A DNA stretch of 50,030 bases from Parabacteroides distasonis (GTDB lineage Bacteria > Bacteroidota > Bacteroidia > Bacteroidales > Tannerellaceae), in contig SUXM01000019.1 of assembly GCA_015060925.1 (NCBI GenBank), positions 1 to 50,030 of the forward strand, in the 5' to 3' direction. A model generated the notes under the pieces. It searched no databases, was not told where the DNA came from, and saw nothing but the letters and a program-made list of their open reading frames with translations. Positions 24,927 through 33,155 of this stretch are shown here, piece after piece. How positions within the stretch are numbered: position 1 is the first letter of the stretch; every line of letters starts with the position of its first letter. A program made the position numbers and the translations under genes.

Positions 24927-26339
24927 TTGGCAAGAAAAAAGAAACAGTTACCTGTATTAGAAAAGGTGACGATAACAGATGTAGCCGCAGAGGGCAAGGC
25001 TATTGCCCGGGTGAACGACATGGTGGTATTTGTACCTTACGTAGCTCCCGGCGATGTGGTTGACATACAGTTGACACGCAAGAAACATAGTTATGCGGAA
25101 GGGAAAGCGATCTTTTTCCACGAACAAGCGACACAACGGGCTGTTCCGTTTTGCGAACATTTTGGGGTTTGTGGAGGTTGTAAATGGCAACATCTTCCCT
25201 ACGAAGAACAAATCCGTTATAAACATAAGCAGGTAATCGATAACCTGACTCGTATCGGTAAAATCGAGATGGAAGAGATCCTTCCGATTAAGGGTTCTAA
25301 ACAAACGACCTTCTACCGCAACAAATTGGAATTTACCTTCTCCAATAAGAAATGGTTGACCGAAGAAGAGGTGAAGACCGACACGAAATTCGATTGCATG
25401 AACGGAGTCGGTTTCCATATCCCGGGAATGTTTGACAAAGTACTCGACATCCGCAAGTGCTGGTTGCAAGATGATATATCCAACCGTATCCGATTGGCTA
25501 TCAAGGAGTATTGCCTCAACCATGAGGGATACCTGTTCTATGACCTCCGTAACCAAGAGGGATTTATCCGCACACTCATGATTCGTACGGCATCCACCGG
25601 TGATTTGATGGTAGTGGTAGTTTTCTATCACGAAGATGTAGAACGCCGGGAAGCACTTCTCTCCTACGTAGCAGAACAATTCCCTGAAATAACCTCTTTG
25701 ATGTATGTGATTAACGGCAAATGCAATGATACCATCACCGACCAAGAGGTGATTGTGTTCCGTGGCAAAGACCATATCATCGAAGAGATGGAAGGATTAC
25801 AGTTCAAGGTCGGTCCGAAATCTTTCTACCAAACCAATAGCGAACAGGCATACGAGTTATATAAGGTGGCACGTGAGTTTGCCGGACTGACCGGTAATGA
25901 GTTAGTATATGACCTATACACCGGAACAGGAACCATCGCCAATTTCGTATCCCGACAGGCTAAGCAGGTGATCGGTATCGAATATGTACCGGAAGCCATC
26001 GAAGATGCCAAAGTCAACTCGGCTTTAAACAAGATTGAGAACACGCTGTTTTACGCAGGAGACATGAAAGACCTGCTGACCCAGGAGTTCATCAACCGAC
26101 ATGGCCGTCCGGATGTAATTATCACCGACCCGCCACGTGCCGGCATGCATGATGATGTGATCAATACCATCCTGTTTGCCGAACCGGAACGTATCGTTTA
26201 TGTCAGCTGTAACCCGGCAACCCAAGCTCGTGATTTAAGCTTGCTGAATGTCAAATATGCAGTCAAGAAGGTGCAACCGGTGGATATGTTCCCTCATACG
26301 CACCATGTAGAGAATGTTGTATTACTTCAAAAAAGATAA
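24927..26339 (+). CDS. rlmD: 23S rRNA (uracil-5-)-methyltransferase RlmD
   Basis: A 470-residue RNA m5U methyltransferase of the TrmA/RumA family, which methylates 23S rRNA (U1939 in E. coli) using SAM. An N-terminal TRAM domain (VTITDVAAEGKAIARVND...YVAPGDVVDI) is followed by the iron-sulfur cysteines (CEHFGVCGGCKWQH), the SAM pocket (YDLYTGTGTIANFV), the TDPPRAG motif and the catalytic YVSCNPATQARD. I start at TTG 24927, which gives MARKKKQLPVLEKV as in relatives; the in-frame ATG at 24888 precedes the predicted transcription start. The paralogous m5U747 enzyme RlmC is less likely given the TRAM domain. Confidence 0.9.
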   Translation: MARKKKQLPVLEKVTITDVAAEGKAIARVNDMVVFVPYVAPGDVVDIQLTRKKHSYAEGKAIFFHEQATQRAVPFCEHFGVCGGCKWQHLPYEEQIRYKHKQVIDNLTRIGKIEMEEILPIKGSKQTTFYRNKLEFTFSNKKWLTEEEVKTDTKFDCMNGVGFHIPGMFDKVLDIRKCWLQDDISNRIRLAIKEYCLNHEGYLFYDLRNQEGFIRTLMIRTASTGDLMVVVVFYHEDVERREALLSYVAEQFPEITSLMYVINGKCNDTITDQEVIVFRGKDHIIEEMEGLQFKVGPKSFYQTNSEQAYELYKVAREFAGLTGNELVYDLYTGTGTIANFVSRQAKQVIGIEYVPEAIEDAKVNSALNKIENTLFYAGDMKDLLTQEFINRHGRPDVIITDPPRAGMHDDVINTILFAEPERIVYVSCNPATQARDLSLLNVKYAVKKVQPVDMFPHTHHVENVVLLQKR

Positions 26340-26342
26340 AAG

Positions 26343-27734
26343 ATGAAACAGTTACTCCTCTTATTGGTTTCAACCCTGTTCCTATTGAGTTGCAAACAAG
26401 CCCAACAGGAACAGCAAGGGGAGGTTACTGTTCCTATAGACCTACCCCAAATCAAAGAGAAAGGAGAACTGAACGCCGTCACCCTCTATAGTTCAACCTC
26501 CTATTTCAAGTACAAGATGCAACCGATGGGGTATGAATACGAACTGATCAAGGAGTTTGCCCGTTCGGAAGGATTAAAACTGAATATCAAGGTGGCTGAA
26601 AACACAAACAAGCTATTAGAGATGTTGGAAGCCGGAGATGCAGATGTAGTGGCATACCCGATTAAAGTCAGTGCAACCCTAAAAGAGCAGCTGCTGTTTT
26701 GCGGGAAAGAGTCTCAGGAGTGCCAAGTTTTAATCCAACGAGCCAATAAAAAGGATACCCCCATCAAAGATGTAACCGAACTGATTGGCAAAGAGGTCTA
26801 CGTCAAACCCGGCACCAAATACCATGAACGTCTTCAGAACCTCAATGAAGAGTTGGGAGGCGGAGTGGTTATCCATGAAGTAACAGCCGACTCCATCACC
26901 AAAGAGGATCTGATCAGTATGGTCTCCACCGGAGAGATCCCCTATACTGTCAGCGACGAAAACGTGGCTCGTCTTAACAAAACCTATTTCTGGAACTTGG
27001 ACATATCCCTTAAACTGAGTTTCTTGCAACGTTCCTCTTGGGTTGTCCGCAAAAACAGTCCGAAATTAGCTGAAGCTATCAACAAATGGGCATCAGACAA
27101 CAACCGCAAAGGTACCTACAAAGCATTGGCTAAACGGTACTTTGAACTAAGTAAACAACCGATACAAGCCGAATTGCCAAAGGTAAAGAACGGCCATGTC
27201 TCCCCATACGACCACCTATTCCGCCAACATGCCCAGCTATTGGATTGGGATTGGCAACTGCTCGCCTCCATCTGTTATCAGGAATCCCGCTTCAATCCGG
27301 AATTAGTATCATGGGCCGGAGCTGAAGGGTTGATGGGTATCATGCCCAATACAGCCAAGCGGTTGGGCGTGTCGCCACACGAACTAAAAGATCCCAACAT
27401 AGCCATCCGTACCGGAGCAGAGTGTTTACGCCGGTTCCGCCAAGGGCTTAAGAAGGTGACAGACCCGACCGAAAAGATCAAATTTACGTTGGCTGCCTAC
27501 AATGCCGGTATCGGACACATCTTCGATGCCCAACGTTTAGCAGAGAAATATGGGAAGAATCCCTACGTCTGGGACAACCATGTGGCCGAATACATCCGCT
27601 TGAAAAATGAGCCGGAATATTACAACGACCCGGTCTGCAAACATGGTTACCTGCGTGGCTCAGAAACATTCAACTATGTCCGTGAAGTCATGGAACGATA
27701 CCATTACTATTTAAAACAGACTAAAGGGCATTAA
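26343..27734 (+). CDS. MltF-like lytic transglycosylase lipoprotein
   Basis: A 463-residue envelope enzyme. The lipobox FLLSC puts the modified cysteine at about residue 17. Residues about 40-270 form a solute-binding (SBP_bac_3) domain, thought to sense muropeptides. The C-terminal SLT domain has the catalytic glutamate E314 in CYQESRFNPE, then SWAGAEGLMGIMPNTAKRLG and ALAAYNAGIGHI-type LAAYNAGIGH. It cleaves peptidoglycan to anhydromuropeptides. The order of domains matches MltF. It starts four bases after the rlmD stop, so the two are co-transcribed. Confidence 0.9.
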   Translation: MKQLLLLLVSTLFLLSCKQAQQEQQGEVTVPIDLPQIKEKGELNAVTLYSSTSYFKYKMQPMGYEYELIKEFARSEGLKLNIKVAENTNKLLEMLEAGDADVVAYPIKVSATLKEQLLFCGKESQECQVLIQRANKKDTPIKDVTELIGKEVYVKPGTKYHERLQNLNEELGGGVVIHEVTADSITKEDLISMVSTGEIPYTVSDENVARLNKTYFWNLDISLKLSFLQRSSWVVRKNSPKLAEAINKWASDNNRKGTYKALAKRYFELSKQPIQAELPKVKNGHVSPYDHLFRQHAQLLDWDWQLLASICYQESRFNPELVSWAGAEGLMGIMPNTAKRLGVSPHELKDPNIAIRTGAECLRRFRQGLKKVTDPTEKIKFTLAAYNAGIGHIFDAQRLAEKYGKNPYVWDNHVAEYIRLKNEPEYYNDPVCKHGYLRGSETFNYVREVMERYHYYLKQTKGH

Positions 27735-27784
27735 AATTCTCCCAAAATTCCCCTCCCATAAGGTTTATATTTACAATTTATTTC

Positions 27785-27792
27785 TATTTTTG
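27785..27792 (+). promoter_or_regulatory. -7 box for the NhaD gene
   Basis: TATTTTTG, a TAnnTTTG match, 39 bases upstream of the ATG at 27831. Confidence 0.45.
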
Positions 27793-27830
27793 TTCAAAAG
27801 AATAAGTATAAACCTAATAAAGAGAAAAAC

Positions 27831-29204
27831 ATGATCCTGTATTATTTGATGCCAATTGTCTTCATTGTAGGGATATTGGCGATTGCTTTTGAAGAGGTGA
27901 TAAAAATAAACAAAGCCGCGACAGCTGTAGGTATGTCCATTCTACTGTGGCTCTTTTTCCTCATTGACGCTGTAGGCATCTTTACCTCTCACCCCCCCGT
28001 ACATTTGGCTGAATTTATCAAAGGTTTTCCGGCATTTGCTGAACTCCCGATTCACGAACAGGCATACGAATTTATTGAGTTTCGTATGATTGAAGCCTTG
28101 GGTGATGTCTCCACTACCCTTTTCTTCGTGTTGGCTTCGATGGCTATCATCGACATTATCGACTCACACAGAGGATTCAGCGTGATAACCTCTGCCATCA
28201 AGACCAATGCCCCCCGTAAACTTTTATGGATTCTCTCCTTCATAACCTTCTTCATGGCTGCCCTATTGGGTAACATCGCAACCGTTATCGTATTGATAGC
28301 CATCGCACGTAAGCTGATACCGGAGAAGGAGATGCGTTTGCTGTTCTCTTGTATGATTATTGTGGCAGCCAATGCCGGAGGTGCTTGGTCTCCGATTGGT
28401 GACGTGACGACATTGTTACTTTGGACAGGAGGAAACCTTTCTGTAGGCCATCAAGTGACGCATGTCATCCTGCCTTCACTTGCCATGATGATTGTGCCAT
28501 TGATTGCAACTACCTTCATGTTGCCCAAAGATGCCGTATTGGCTCCGGTTCAACAAGAGGATCCAAGTTTGGCCAAGATAGACCCGAAACTACGTAAGAC
28601 CATCTTGCTTGTCGGTTTGACCTCTTTGGCTATCATCCCGGTATTGCAGATGTTAATCCAGTTGCCTCCTTTCATGGGTGTGTTGTTAGGCTTGGTGGCA
28701 TTATGGATCATCACCGACCGCCGCTATACGCATATAGAAGATGAAACATTCCAGGAACTTCGTGTACACCGAGTATTCTCCCGCATCGACATCAGTACCA
28801 TTTTCTTTTTCTTAGGTATCTTGATGTCCGTACAGGCATTGAACGCAACCGGCCAATTAACCATCATGGCCAACTTCTTAAGTGACAACTTTGAAAACGT
28901 GAACCTGATTGCCTTGATATTGGGTGTATGTTCTTCATTCTTGGATAACGTAGCGTTGGTTTCTGCTACCATGGGTATGTATCCGGTAGCTGAAAGTGGC
29001 CAATTCATGGCAGATAGTTCGTTCTGGACCTTCTTGGCATATTGTGCCGTAACGGGTGGTAGTATTTTGATCATCGGTTCGGCATCGGGTGTGACAGCGA
29101 TGGGCTTGGAAAAAATATCCTTTGGTTATTACTTGAAACGCTTCACCCCATCTATCTTGATCGGATTCCTTTTGGGTGCCGGCGTTTATTCTTTAATGTT
29201 CTAA
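27831..29204 (+). CDS. nhaD: NhaD-type Na+/H+ antiporter
   Basis: A 457-residue inner-membrane protein with about 11-12 hydrophobic helices, of the ion transporter superfamily NhaD group. Recognisable parts: IAFEEVIKINKAATAVGMSI at the start, EALGDVSTTLFFVLASMAII, AALLGNIATVIVLIAIARKL, AANAGGAWSPIGDVTTLLLW with the conserved aspartate, and SSFLDNVALVSATMGMYP with DN near the ion site. It exchanges cytoplasmic sodium for protons. It has its own promoter; aminopeptidase P follows after 26 bases and may share the message. Confidence 0.9.
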   Translation: MILYYLMPIVFIVGILAIAFEEVIKINKAATAVGMSILLWLFFLIDAVGIFTSHPPVHLAEFIKGFPAFAELPIHEQAYEFIEFRMIEALGDVSTTLFFVLASMAIIDIIDSHRGFSVITSAIKTNAPRKLLWILSFITFFMAALLGNIATVIVLIAIARKLIPEKEMRLLFSCMIIVAANAGGAWSPIGDVTTLLLWTGGNLSVGHQVTHVILPSLAMMIVPLIATTFMLPKDAVLAPVQQEDPSLAKIDPKLRKTILLVGLTSLAIIPVLQMLIQLPPFMGVLLGLVALWIITDRRYTHIEDETFQELRVHRVFSRIDISTIFFFLGILMSVQALNATGQLTIMANFLSDNFENVNLIALILGVCSSFLDNVALVSATMGMYPVAESGQFMADSSFWTFLAYCAVTGGSILIIGSASGVTAMGLEKISFGYYLKRFTPSILIGFLLGAGVYSLMF

Positions 29205-29230
29205 TTGATTAATCTTTAAAATATCATATC

Positions 29231-30604
29231 ATGTTTGCAAAAGAGACCTATATAGCCCGCAGGGCTAAACTGAAACAGACCATCGGTTCCGGTCTGTTGC
29301 TATTCTTGGGGAATGAAGAATCCGGCATGAACTATGCTGATAATACCTATCATTTCCGCCAAGATTCCACTTTCCTCTATTTCTTTGGATTACCATACGC
29401 AAGCCTATCGGCTATCATTGATATTGACAATGACCGGGAAATCATCTTCGGAGATGAATTAACCATAGATTCCATCGTATGGATGGGTATCCAACCGACA
29501 TTGAAAGAGAAGAGCGAGGCAGCCGGTATTACCGAAGTTCGCCCTTTTATGGAGATTGAAAGTTATTTGAAGAATGCCCAACAAAAGGGACAAAAAATCC
29601 ACTACCTGCCGACCTACCGTGCCGAACATCAAATCAAATTGTTCCAATGGTTAGGCATTGTCCCAGGAACCGAACAGCCCTCTGTACCGTTTATCTACGG
29701 AGTGGTGAACCAACGTAACTACAAGACTGCCGAAGAGATTGCAGAGATCGAAAAGGCCTGTTTGGTTACAGCCGATATGCACATCGCAGCGATGAAGACC
29801 GTCCGTCCGGGTATCCGTGAATGTGAAGTGGCAGCTGCTGTTGCAGAGGTGGCACAACGTAACAACTACGGACTTTCATTCCCGATCATCGCAACCATCA
29901 ACGGTCAAACCCTGCACAACCATGACCACAGCCACCTAATCAAAAGTGGTGATATGCTGTTATTGGATGCGGGAGCAGAAACAGAAATGGGCTATGCCGG
30001 AGATATGTCGTCCACCATCCCGGCAGACAAAAAATTCACCACCCGTCAACGGGAAATCTATGACATCCAAGTGGCCGCACACGAAGCAGCAGTAGCCGCT
30101 TTACGTCCGGGCATTACCTTCGTAGAGGTGTACGAACAGACCTGTAAAGTCATCATGGAGGGATTGAAAGGATTAGGATTCGTCAAAGGTGACCCGATGG
30201 AAGCCGTAATGGCCGGTGCACATGCGATGTTCATGCCTCACGGATTAGGACACATGATGGGCTTGGACGTACATGATATGGAAAACTTGGGAGAGATCTA
30301 TGTCGGATATGACGGTCAACCGAAGAGCACACAGTTCGGACGCAAGTCTTTGCGCTTGGGACGTAAGTTAGAACCGGGCTTCGTCTTGACCATCGAACCG
30401 GGTATCTACTTCATCCCCGAATTGATGGATTTGTGGAAAAGCCAGAACAAGTTTACCGAGTTCATCAACTACGACAAACTGTTCACCTATAAAGACTTCA
30501 GCGGTATCCGCAACGAAGAGGACTACCTCATCACCGAAGACGGAGCACGCCTGTTAGGTAAAAAGATACCTATCCATGCCGAAGAGGTCGAAGCAATCAG
30601 ATAA
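29231..30604 (+). CDS. Aminopeptidase P (Xaa-Pro aminopeptidase, M24B)
   Basis: A 457-residue cytosolic dimetal enzyme that removes the first residue when proline is second. The N-terminal AMP_N domain (about 1-150) includes RQDSTFLYFFGL. The catalytic M24 domain has D-D in LLDAGAETEMGYAGDMSST, H in MPHGLGHMMGLDVHD, E in TIEPGIYF and E near SGIRNEEDYL. All five ligands are present, and the length is normal. A strong hairpin terminator begins 20 bases after the stop. Confidence 0.9.
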   Translation: MFAKETYIARRAKLKQTIGSGLLLFLGNEESGMNYADNTYHFRQDSTFLYFFGLPYASLSAIIDIDNDREIIFGDELTIDSIVWMGIQPTLKEKSEAAGITEVRPFMEIESYLKNAQQKGQKIHYLPTYRAEHQIKLFQWLGIVPGTEQPSVPFIYGVVNQRNYKTAEEIAEIEKACLVTADMHIAAMKTVRPGIRECEVAAAVAEVAQRNNYGLSFPIIATINGQTLHNHDHSHLIKSGDMLLLDAGAETEMGYAGDMSSTIPADKKFTTRQREIYDIQVAAHEAAVAALRPGITFVEVYEQTCKVIMEGLKGLGFVKGDPMEAVMAGAHAMFMPHGLGHMMGLDVHDMENLGEIYVGYDGQPKSTQFGRKSLRLGRKLEPGFVLTIEPGIYFIPELMDLWKSQNKFTEFINYDKLFTYKDFSGIRNEEDYLITEDGARLLGKKIPIHAEEVEAIR

Positions 30605-30624
30605 GAACAAAATAAACAAAAGCA

Positions 30625-30657
30625 GAGCCGGTATCACTCGATACCGGCTCTTGTTTT
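30625..30657. terminator. Bidirectional terminator
   Basis: Perfect 11-bp stem (GAGCCGGTATC/GATACCGGCTC) with a 4-base ACTC loop, followed by TTGTTTT and preceded by an A-rich run. It serves both aminopeptidase P and the convergent ATPase gene. Confidence 0.9.
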
Positions 30658-30663
30658 ATACCT

Positions 30664-31788
30664 CTAAAAAACTTGCATCCGCAACCACTCTCCCATGAAT
30701 CGATCATAAATGATATAACCATCCGTTGTTTGATAAATCAGTTCATGGTCAACTAATTTTTTCAAAGAAGAACTCACACTACTTGCTGCACGAAGTTTAT
30801 GCTTGCTGATAAACTCCCCGGACAAAACCTCCTTCACACAACCCTCACAGGCAATCGCTTTCAACAACCGAACATTTCCGGCAGAATAGGCTTTCAATAA
30901 ACCGGCATACGAATAACTCTGTTCAGCAATAATCTGTTCTGTTGCGTATGTAACTAATTCCAAATCTACATCCTGATTATATCCATACAAACGATTAAGA
31001 AGATTCTGTACATACCAAGTATGTCCATCAAACTTTGCATAAATAGCCTCAAAAATTTCCTGCGGAAGCTGTGTATGTTGCTTGGAAAAATGTTCCATGG
31101 CAAAAGCGGCATACTCCTTACGATTAATCGTGTCAATAGTAAGCAACTGCGTACTCTGATAAAAAGGTTTCTTTGATGAAGTAAACATTTCTTGCATCAC
31201 ATGCTGCTTACTACCTGCAAAGATAAAGTTGACATTCGGCAGAAACTGTATATAAGAACGTAACAAAGCCTCGACACCCTTCTCCGGATATTCGGTTATC
31301 TGCTGAAACTCATCAATAGCAATATAACAACGTTTCTCCGATGAACCTAAATAATCAAATATCTCCTTCAATGTTCTTTCCTCTTCTGAGGGAGAAAGAT
31401 CAATCGTCACCTTAGGAATTCCCGTCAACTCATCGAAAGTAAAGACCGGACGACAACTACGGATAAATGTCCCGATACGGTTCAATGCCTTTTGAGGGAC
31501 AGAATCCAATTTACCCAATACAGTATAAGCAAACAAACGAACAAAATCCCCCAACGACTGTGTAGAATAAATATCCATATAAAGCGTAACAATATCAGGA
31601 TGTTGCTCCTTCAAATGAAAAAAAGCATGACGAATCAACCCCGTTTTCCCCATACGGCGTGGAGCAATCAACGTTAAATTACGCCCATTATGAAGAGCTT
31701 CAAGAATAGCAGCTGTTTCCCGTTCCCGATCACAAAAATAATCAGGGCTATGATAGCCTGAAATCAAAAAAGGATTATTCGGTTTCAT
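30664..31788 (-). CDS. AAA ATPase (archaeal-ATPase-like, STAND-type)
   Basis: A 374-residue P-loop protein. It opens with MKPNNPFLISGYHSPDYFCD, then Walker A at APRRMGKTG (42-50), Walker B at YIAIDEFQQI (about 152-161), and a sensor region (FIFAGSKQHVM). The C-terminal ~90 residues look like a winged helix that would bind DNA or a partner (GEFISKHKLRAASSVSSSLK). Such proteins are common and poorly characterised in Bacteroidales. It is a single gene, convergent with aminopeptidase P and divergent from the DUF1848 operon. No nuclease or toxin domain is fused, so the output is unknown. Confidence 0.8.
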   Translation of the reverse strand: MKPNNPFLISGYHSPDYFCDRERETAAILEALHNGRNLTLIAPRRMGKTGLIRHAFFHLKEQHPDIVTLYMDIYSTQSLGDFVRLFAYTVLGKLDSVPQKALNRIGTFIRSCRPVFTFDELTGIPKVTIDLSPSEEERTLKEIFDYLGSSEKRCYIAIDEFQQITEYPEKGVEALLRSYIQFLPNVNFIFAGSKQHVMQEMFTSSKKPFYQSTQLLTIDTINRKEYAAFAMEHFSKQHTQLPQEIFEAIYAKFDGHTWYVQNLLNRLYGYNQDVDLELVTYATEQIIAEQSYSYAGLLKAYSAGNVRLLKAIACEGCVKEVLSGEFISKHKLRAASSVSSSLKKLVDHELIYQTTDGYIIYDRFMGEWLRMQVF

Positions 31789-31825
31789 CTCATTTCCATT
31801 TTATCGTTACACAATCATCGTAACG

Positions 31826-31857
31826 CAAATATCGCAATAAGATTCATATCATCCAAA
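31826..31857 (-). promoter_or_regulatory. Possible promoter of the ATPase gene
   Basis: On the minus strand TTTG (31857-31854), 20 bases, then GATATTTG (31833-31826), one mismatch from TAnnTTTG. Confidence 0.4.
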
Positions 31858-31883
31858 CAAATCCCCTAATAAACGTCCAATTA

Positions 31884-31935
31884 CCTCCGACCTATTTTCA
31901 ATTACCTCCGATGTAATCCCCAACTAAGTCGGAGG
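31884..31935. repeat. Phased repeat, copy C
   Basis: CCTCCGA at 31884 and 31905, then TCGGAGG at 31929 (21- and 24-bp steps). The middle core is flanked by ATTAC/GTAAT. It lies in the divergent region between the ATPase gene and the DUF1848 operon. The rest of 31789-32087 is AT-rich with no gene. Confidence 0.65.
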
Positions 31936-32087
31936 TAGTTTTAGAAAAGAAAGAAAGATATTCTTTAGTAAAGAACAAACTAATCTATTCAATATTAATA
32001 ATTCACTTTTACAAAAAAAGTTTCTTTCGTTTAATCTATAATATATAATTTAGAGGCTAAAATTAGAAGCTAAAAAAGATAGAATAT

Positions 32088-33155
32088 ATGGCTACTTGGT
32101 CTAAAGAAAACTTATTAAGAGAAAACGGAGAATTGGTATCAATGCAAGTACCGGAGATAATCTCGGCAAGCAGAAGTACAGATATCCCTGCCTTTTATTC
32201 AGACTGGTTTTTTCATCGGCTGAAAGTAGGCTATTCTGCTTGGACAAATCCTTTTAATGGAGTAAAAAGCTATGTGTCATATAAAAATACACGCTTCATC
32301 GTTTTTTGGTCTAAGAATCCTCGTCCTTTATTATCTCATCTTGATTATTTAAAAGAACGAAATATAGGTTGCTACATCCAATATTCTCTAAATGATTATG
32401 AAAAAGAAAAATTAGAACGTGGAGTTCCTCCTATTACAGAACGTATTGATACATTCAAGAGACTTGTTGATGCTTTAGGAAAAGGTAGTGTTATTTGGCG
32501 ATTCGATCCATTAATGCTAACTGATGACATTGATATTGATATGTTACTTCAGAAAATAGAGAATATAGGAGATCAACTAAAAGATTATACAGAAAAACTT
32601 GTATTTAGTTTTGCCGATATAACTACATATAAAAAAGTAAAGAAAAACCTTGAAACTAATAGAATACCTTTCCAGGAATGGACAGAAGAACAGATGAAAG
32701 AGTTTGCTGCAAGATTAGAAACTTTAAATAAAGAAAAAAATTGGAATTTTAAACTTGCCACCTGTGGAGAAAAAGGAAAGTACCCAGGTATAGAGCATAA
32801 TCACTGTATTGACGACGAATTAATAATTCGTAGAAGTTTTCATGATAAAGAACTTATGAACTTTCTCAAAGCAGAACTTAAACCTATGCCAATACAAGAT
32901 ATTTTTGGAGAATCAGAACCACTACCAACTGATGCTATAATATTAGGTAATGGCCAGTATGCAACAAGAGGTGATAACAGAGACAAAGGGCAACGTGAGT
33001 TTTGTGGTTGTATGAAAAGTAAGGACATTGGTCAATACAACACATGTATACATATGTGTGAATATTGTTATGCAAATACAAGTAAGCAATCCGCAGCTTT
33101 AAATTATAAGAACCATAAGGAAAATCCTTGGGCAGAAACGATAACAGGGAAATGA
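32088..33155 (+). CDS. DUF1848 protein with radical-SAM-like cysteine motif
   Basis: A 355-residue protein of the DUF1848 family. The opening PEIISASRSTDIPAFYSDWF is the family's hallmark, followed by KNPRPLL and VIWRFDPLML. The C-terminus has CGC at 306-308 and CIHMCEYC at 320-327, a CX3CX2C motif like that of radical SAM enzymes but at the wrong end of the protein, then YANTS. This suggests a 4Fe-4S cluster and chemistry on a nucleic acid or small molecule; no activity is established that I know of. Its TGA overlaps the next gene's ATG (ATGA), so translation is coupled. Base composition is more AT-rich than neighbours on either side. Confidence 0.8.
   Translation: MATWSKENLLRENGELVSMQVPEIISASRSTDIPAFYSDWFFHRLKVGYSAWTNPFNGVKSYVSYKNTRFIVFWSKNPRPLLSHLDYLKERNIGCYIQYSLNDYEKEKLERGVPPITERIDTFKRLVDALGKGSVIWRFDPLMLTDDIDIDMLLQKIENIGDQLKDYTEKLVFSFADITTYKKVKKNLETNRIPFQEWTEEQMKEFAARLETLNKEKNWNFKLATCGEKGKYPGIEHNHCIDDELIIRRSFHDKELMNFLKAELKPMPIQDIFGESEPLPTDAIILGNGQYATRGDNRDKGQREFCGCMKSKDIGQYNTCIHMCEYCYANTSKQSAALNYKNHKENPWAETITGK

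Noticed and set aside
33128..33151. TTG start for the methyltransferase-like protein
   Set aside because: The ATG at 33152 overlaps the DUF1848 stop as ATGA, a standard coupled start with a GGGA ribosome site.
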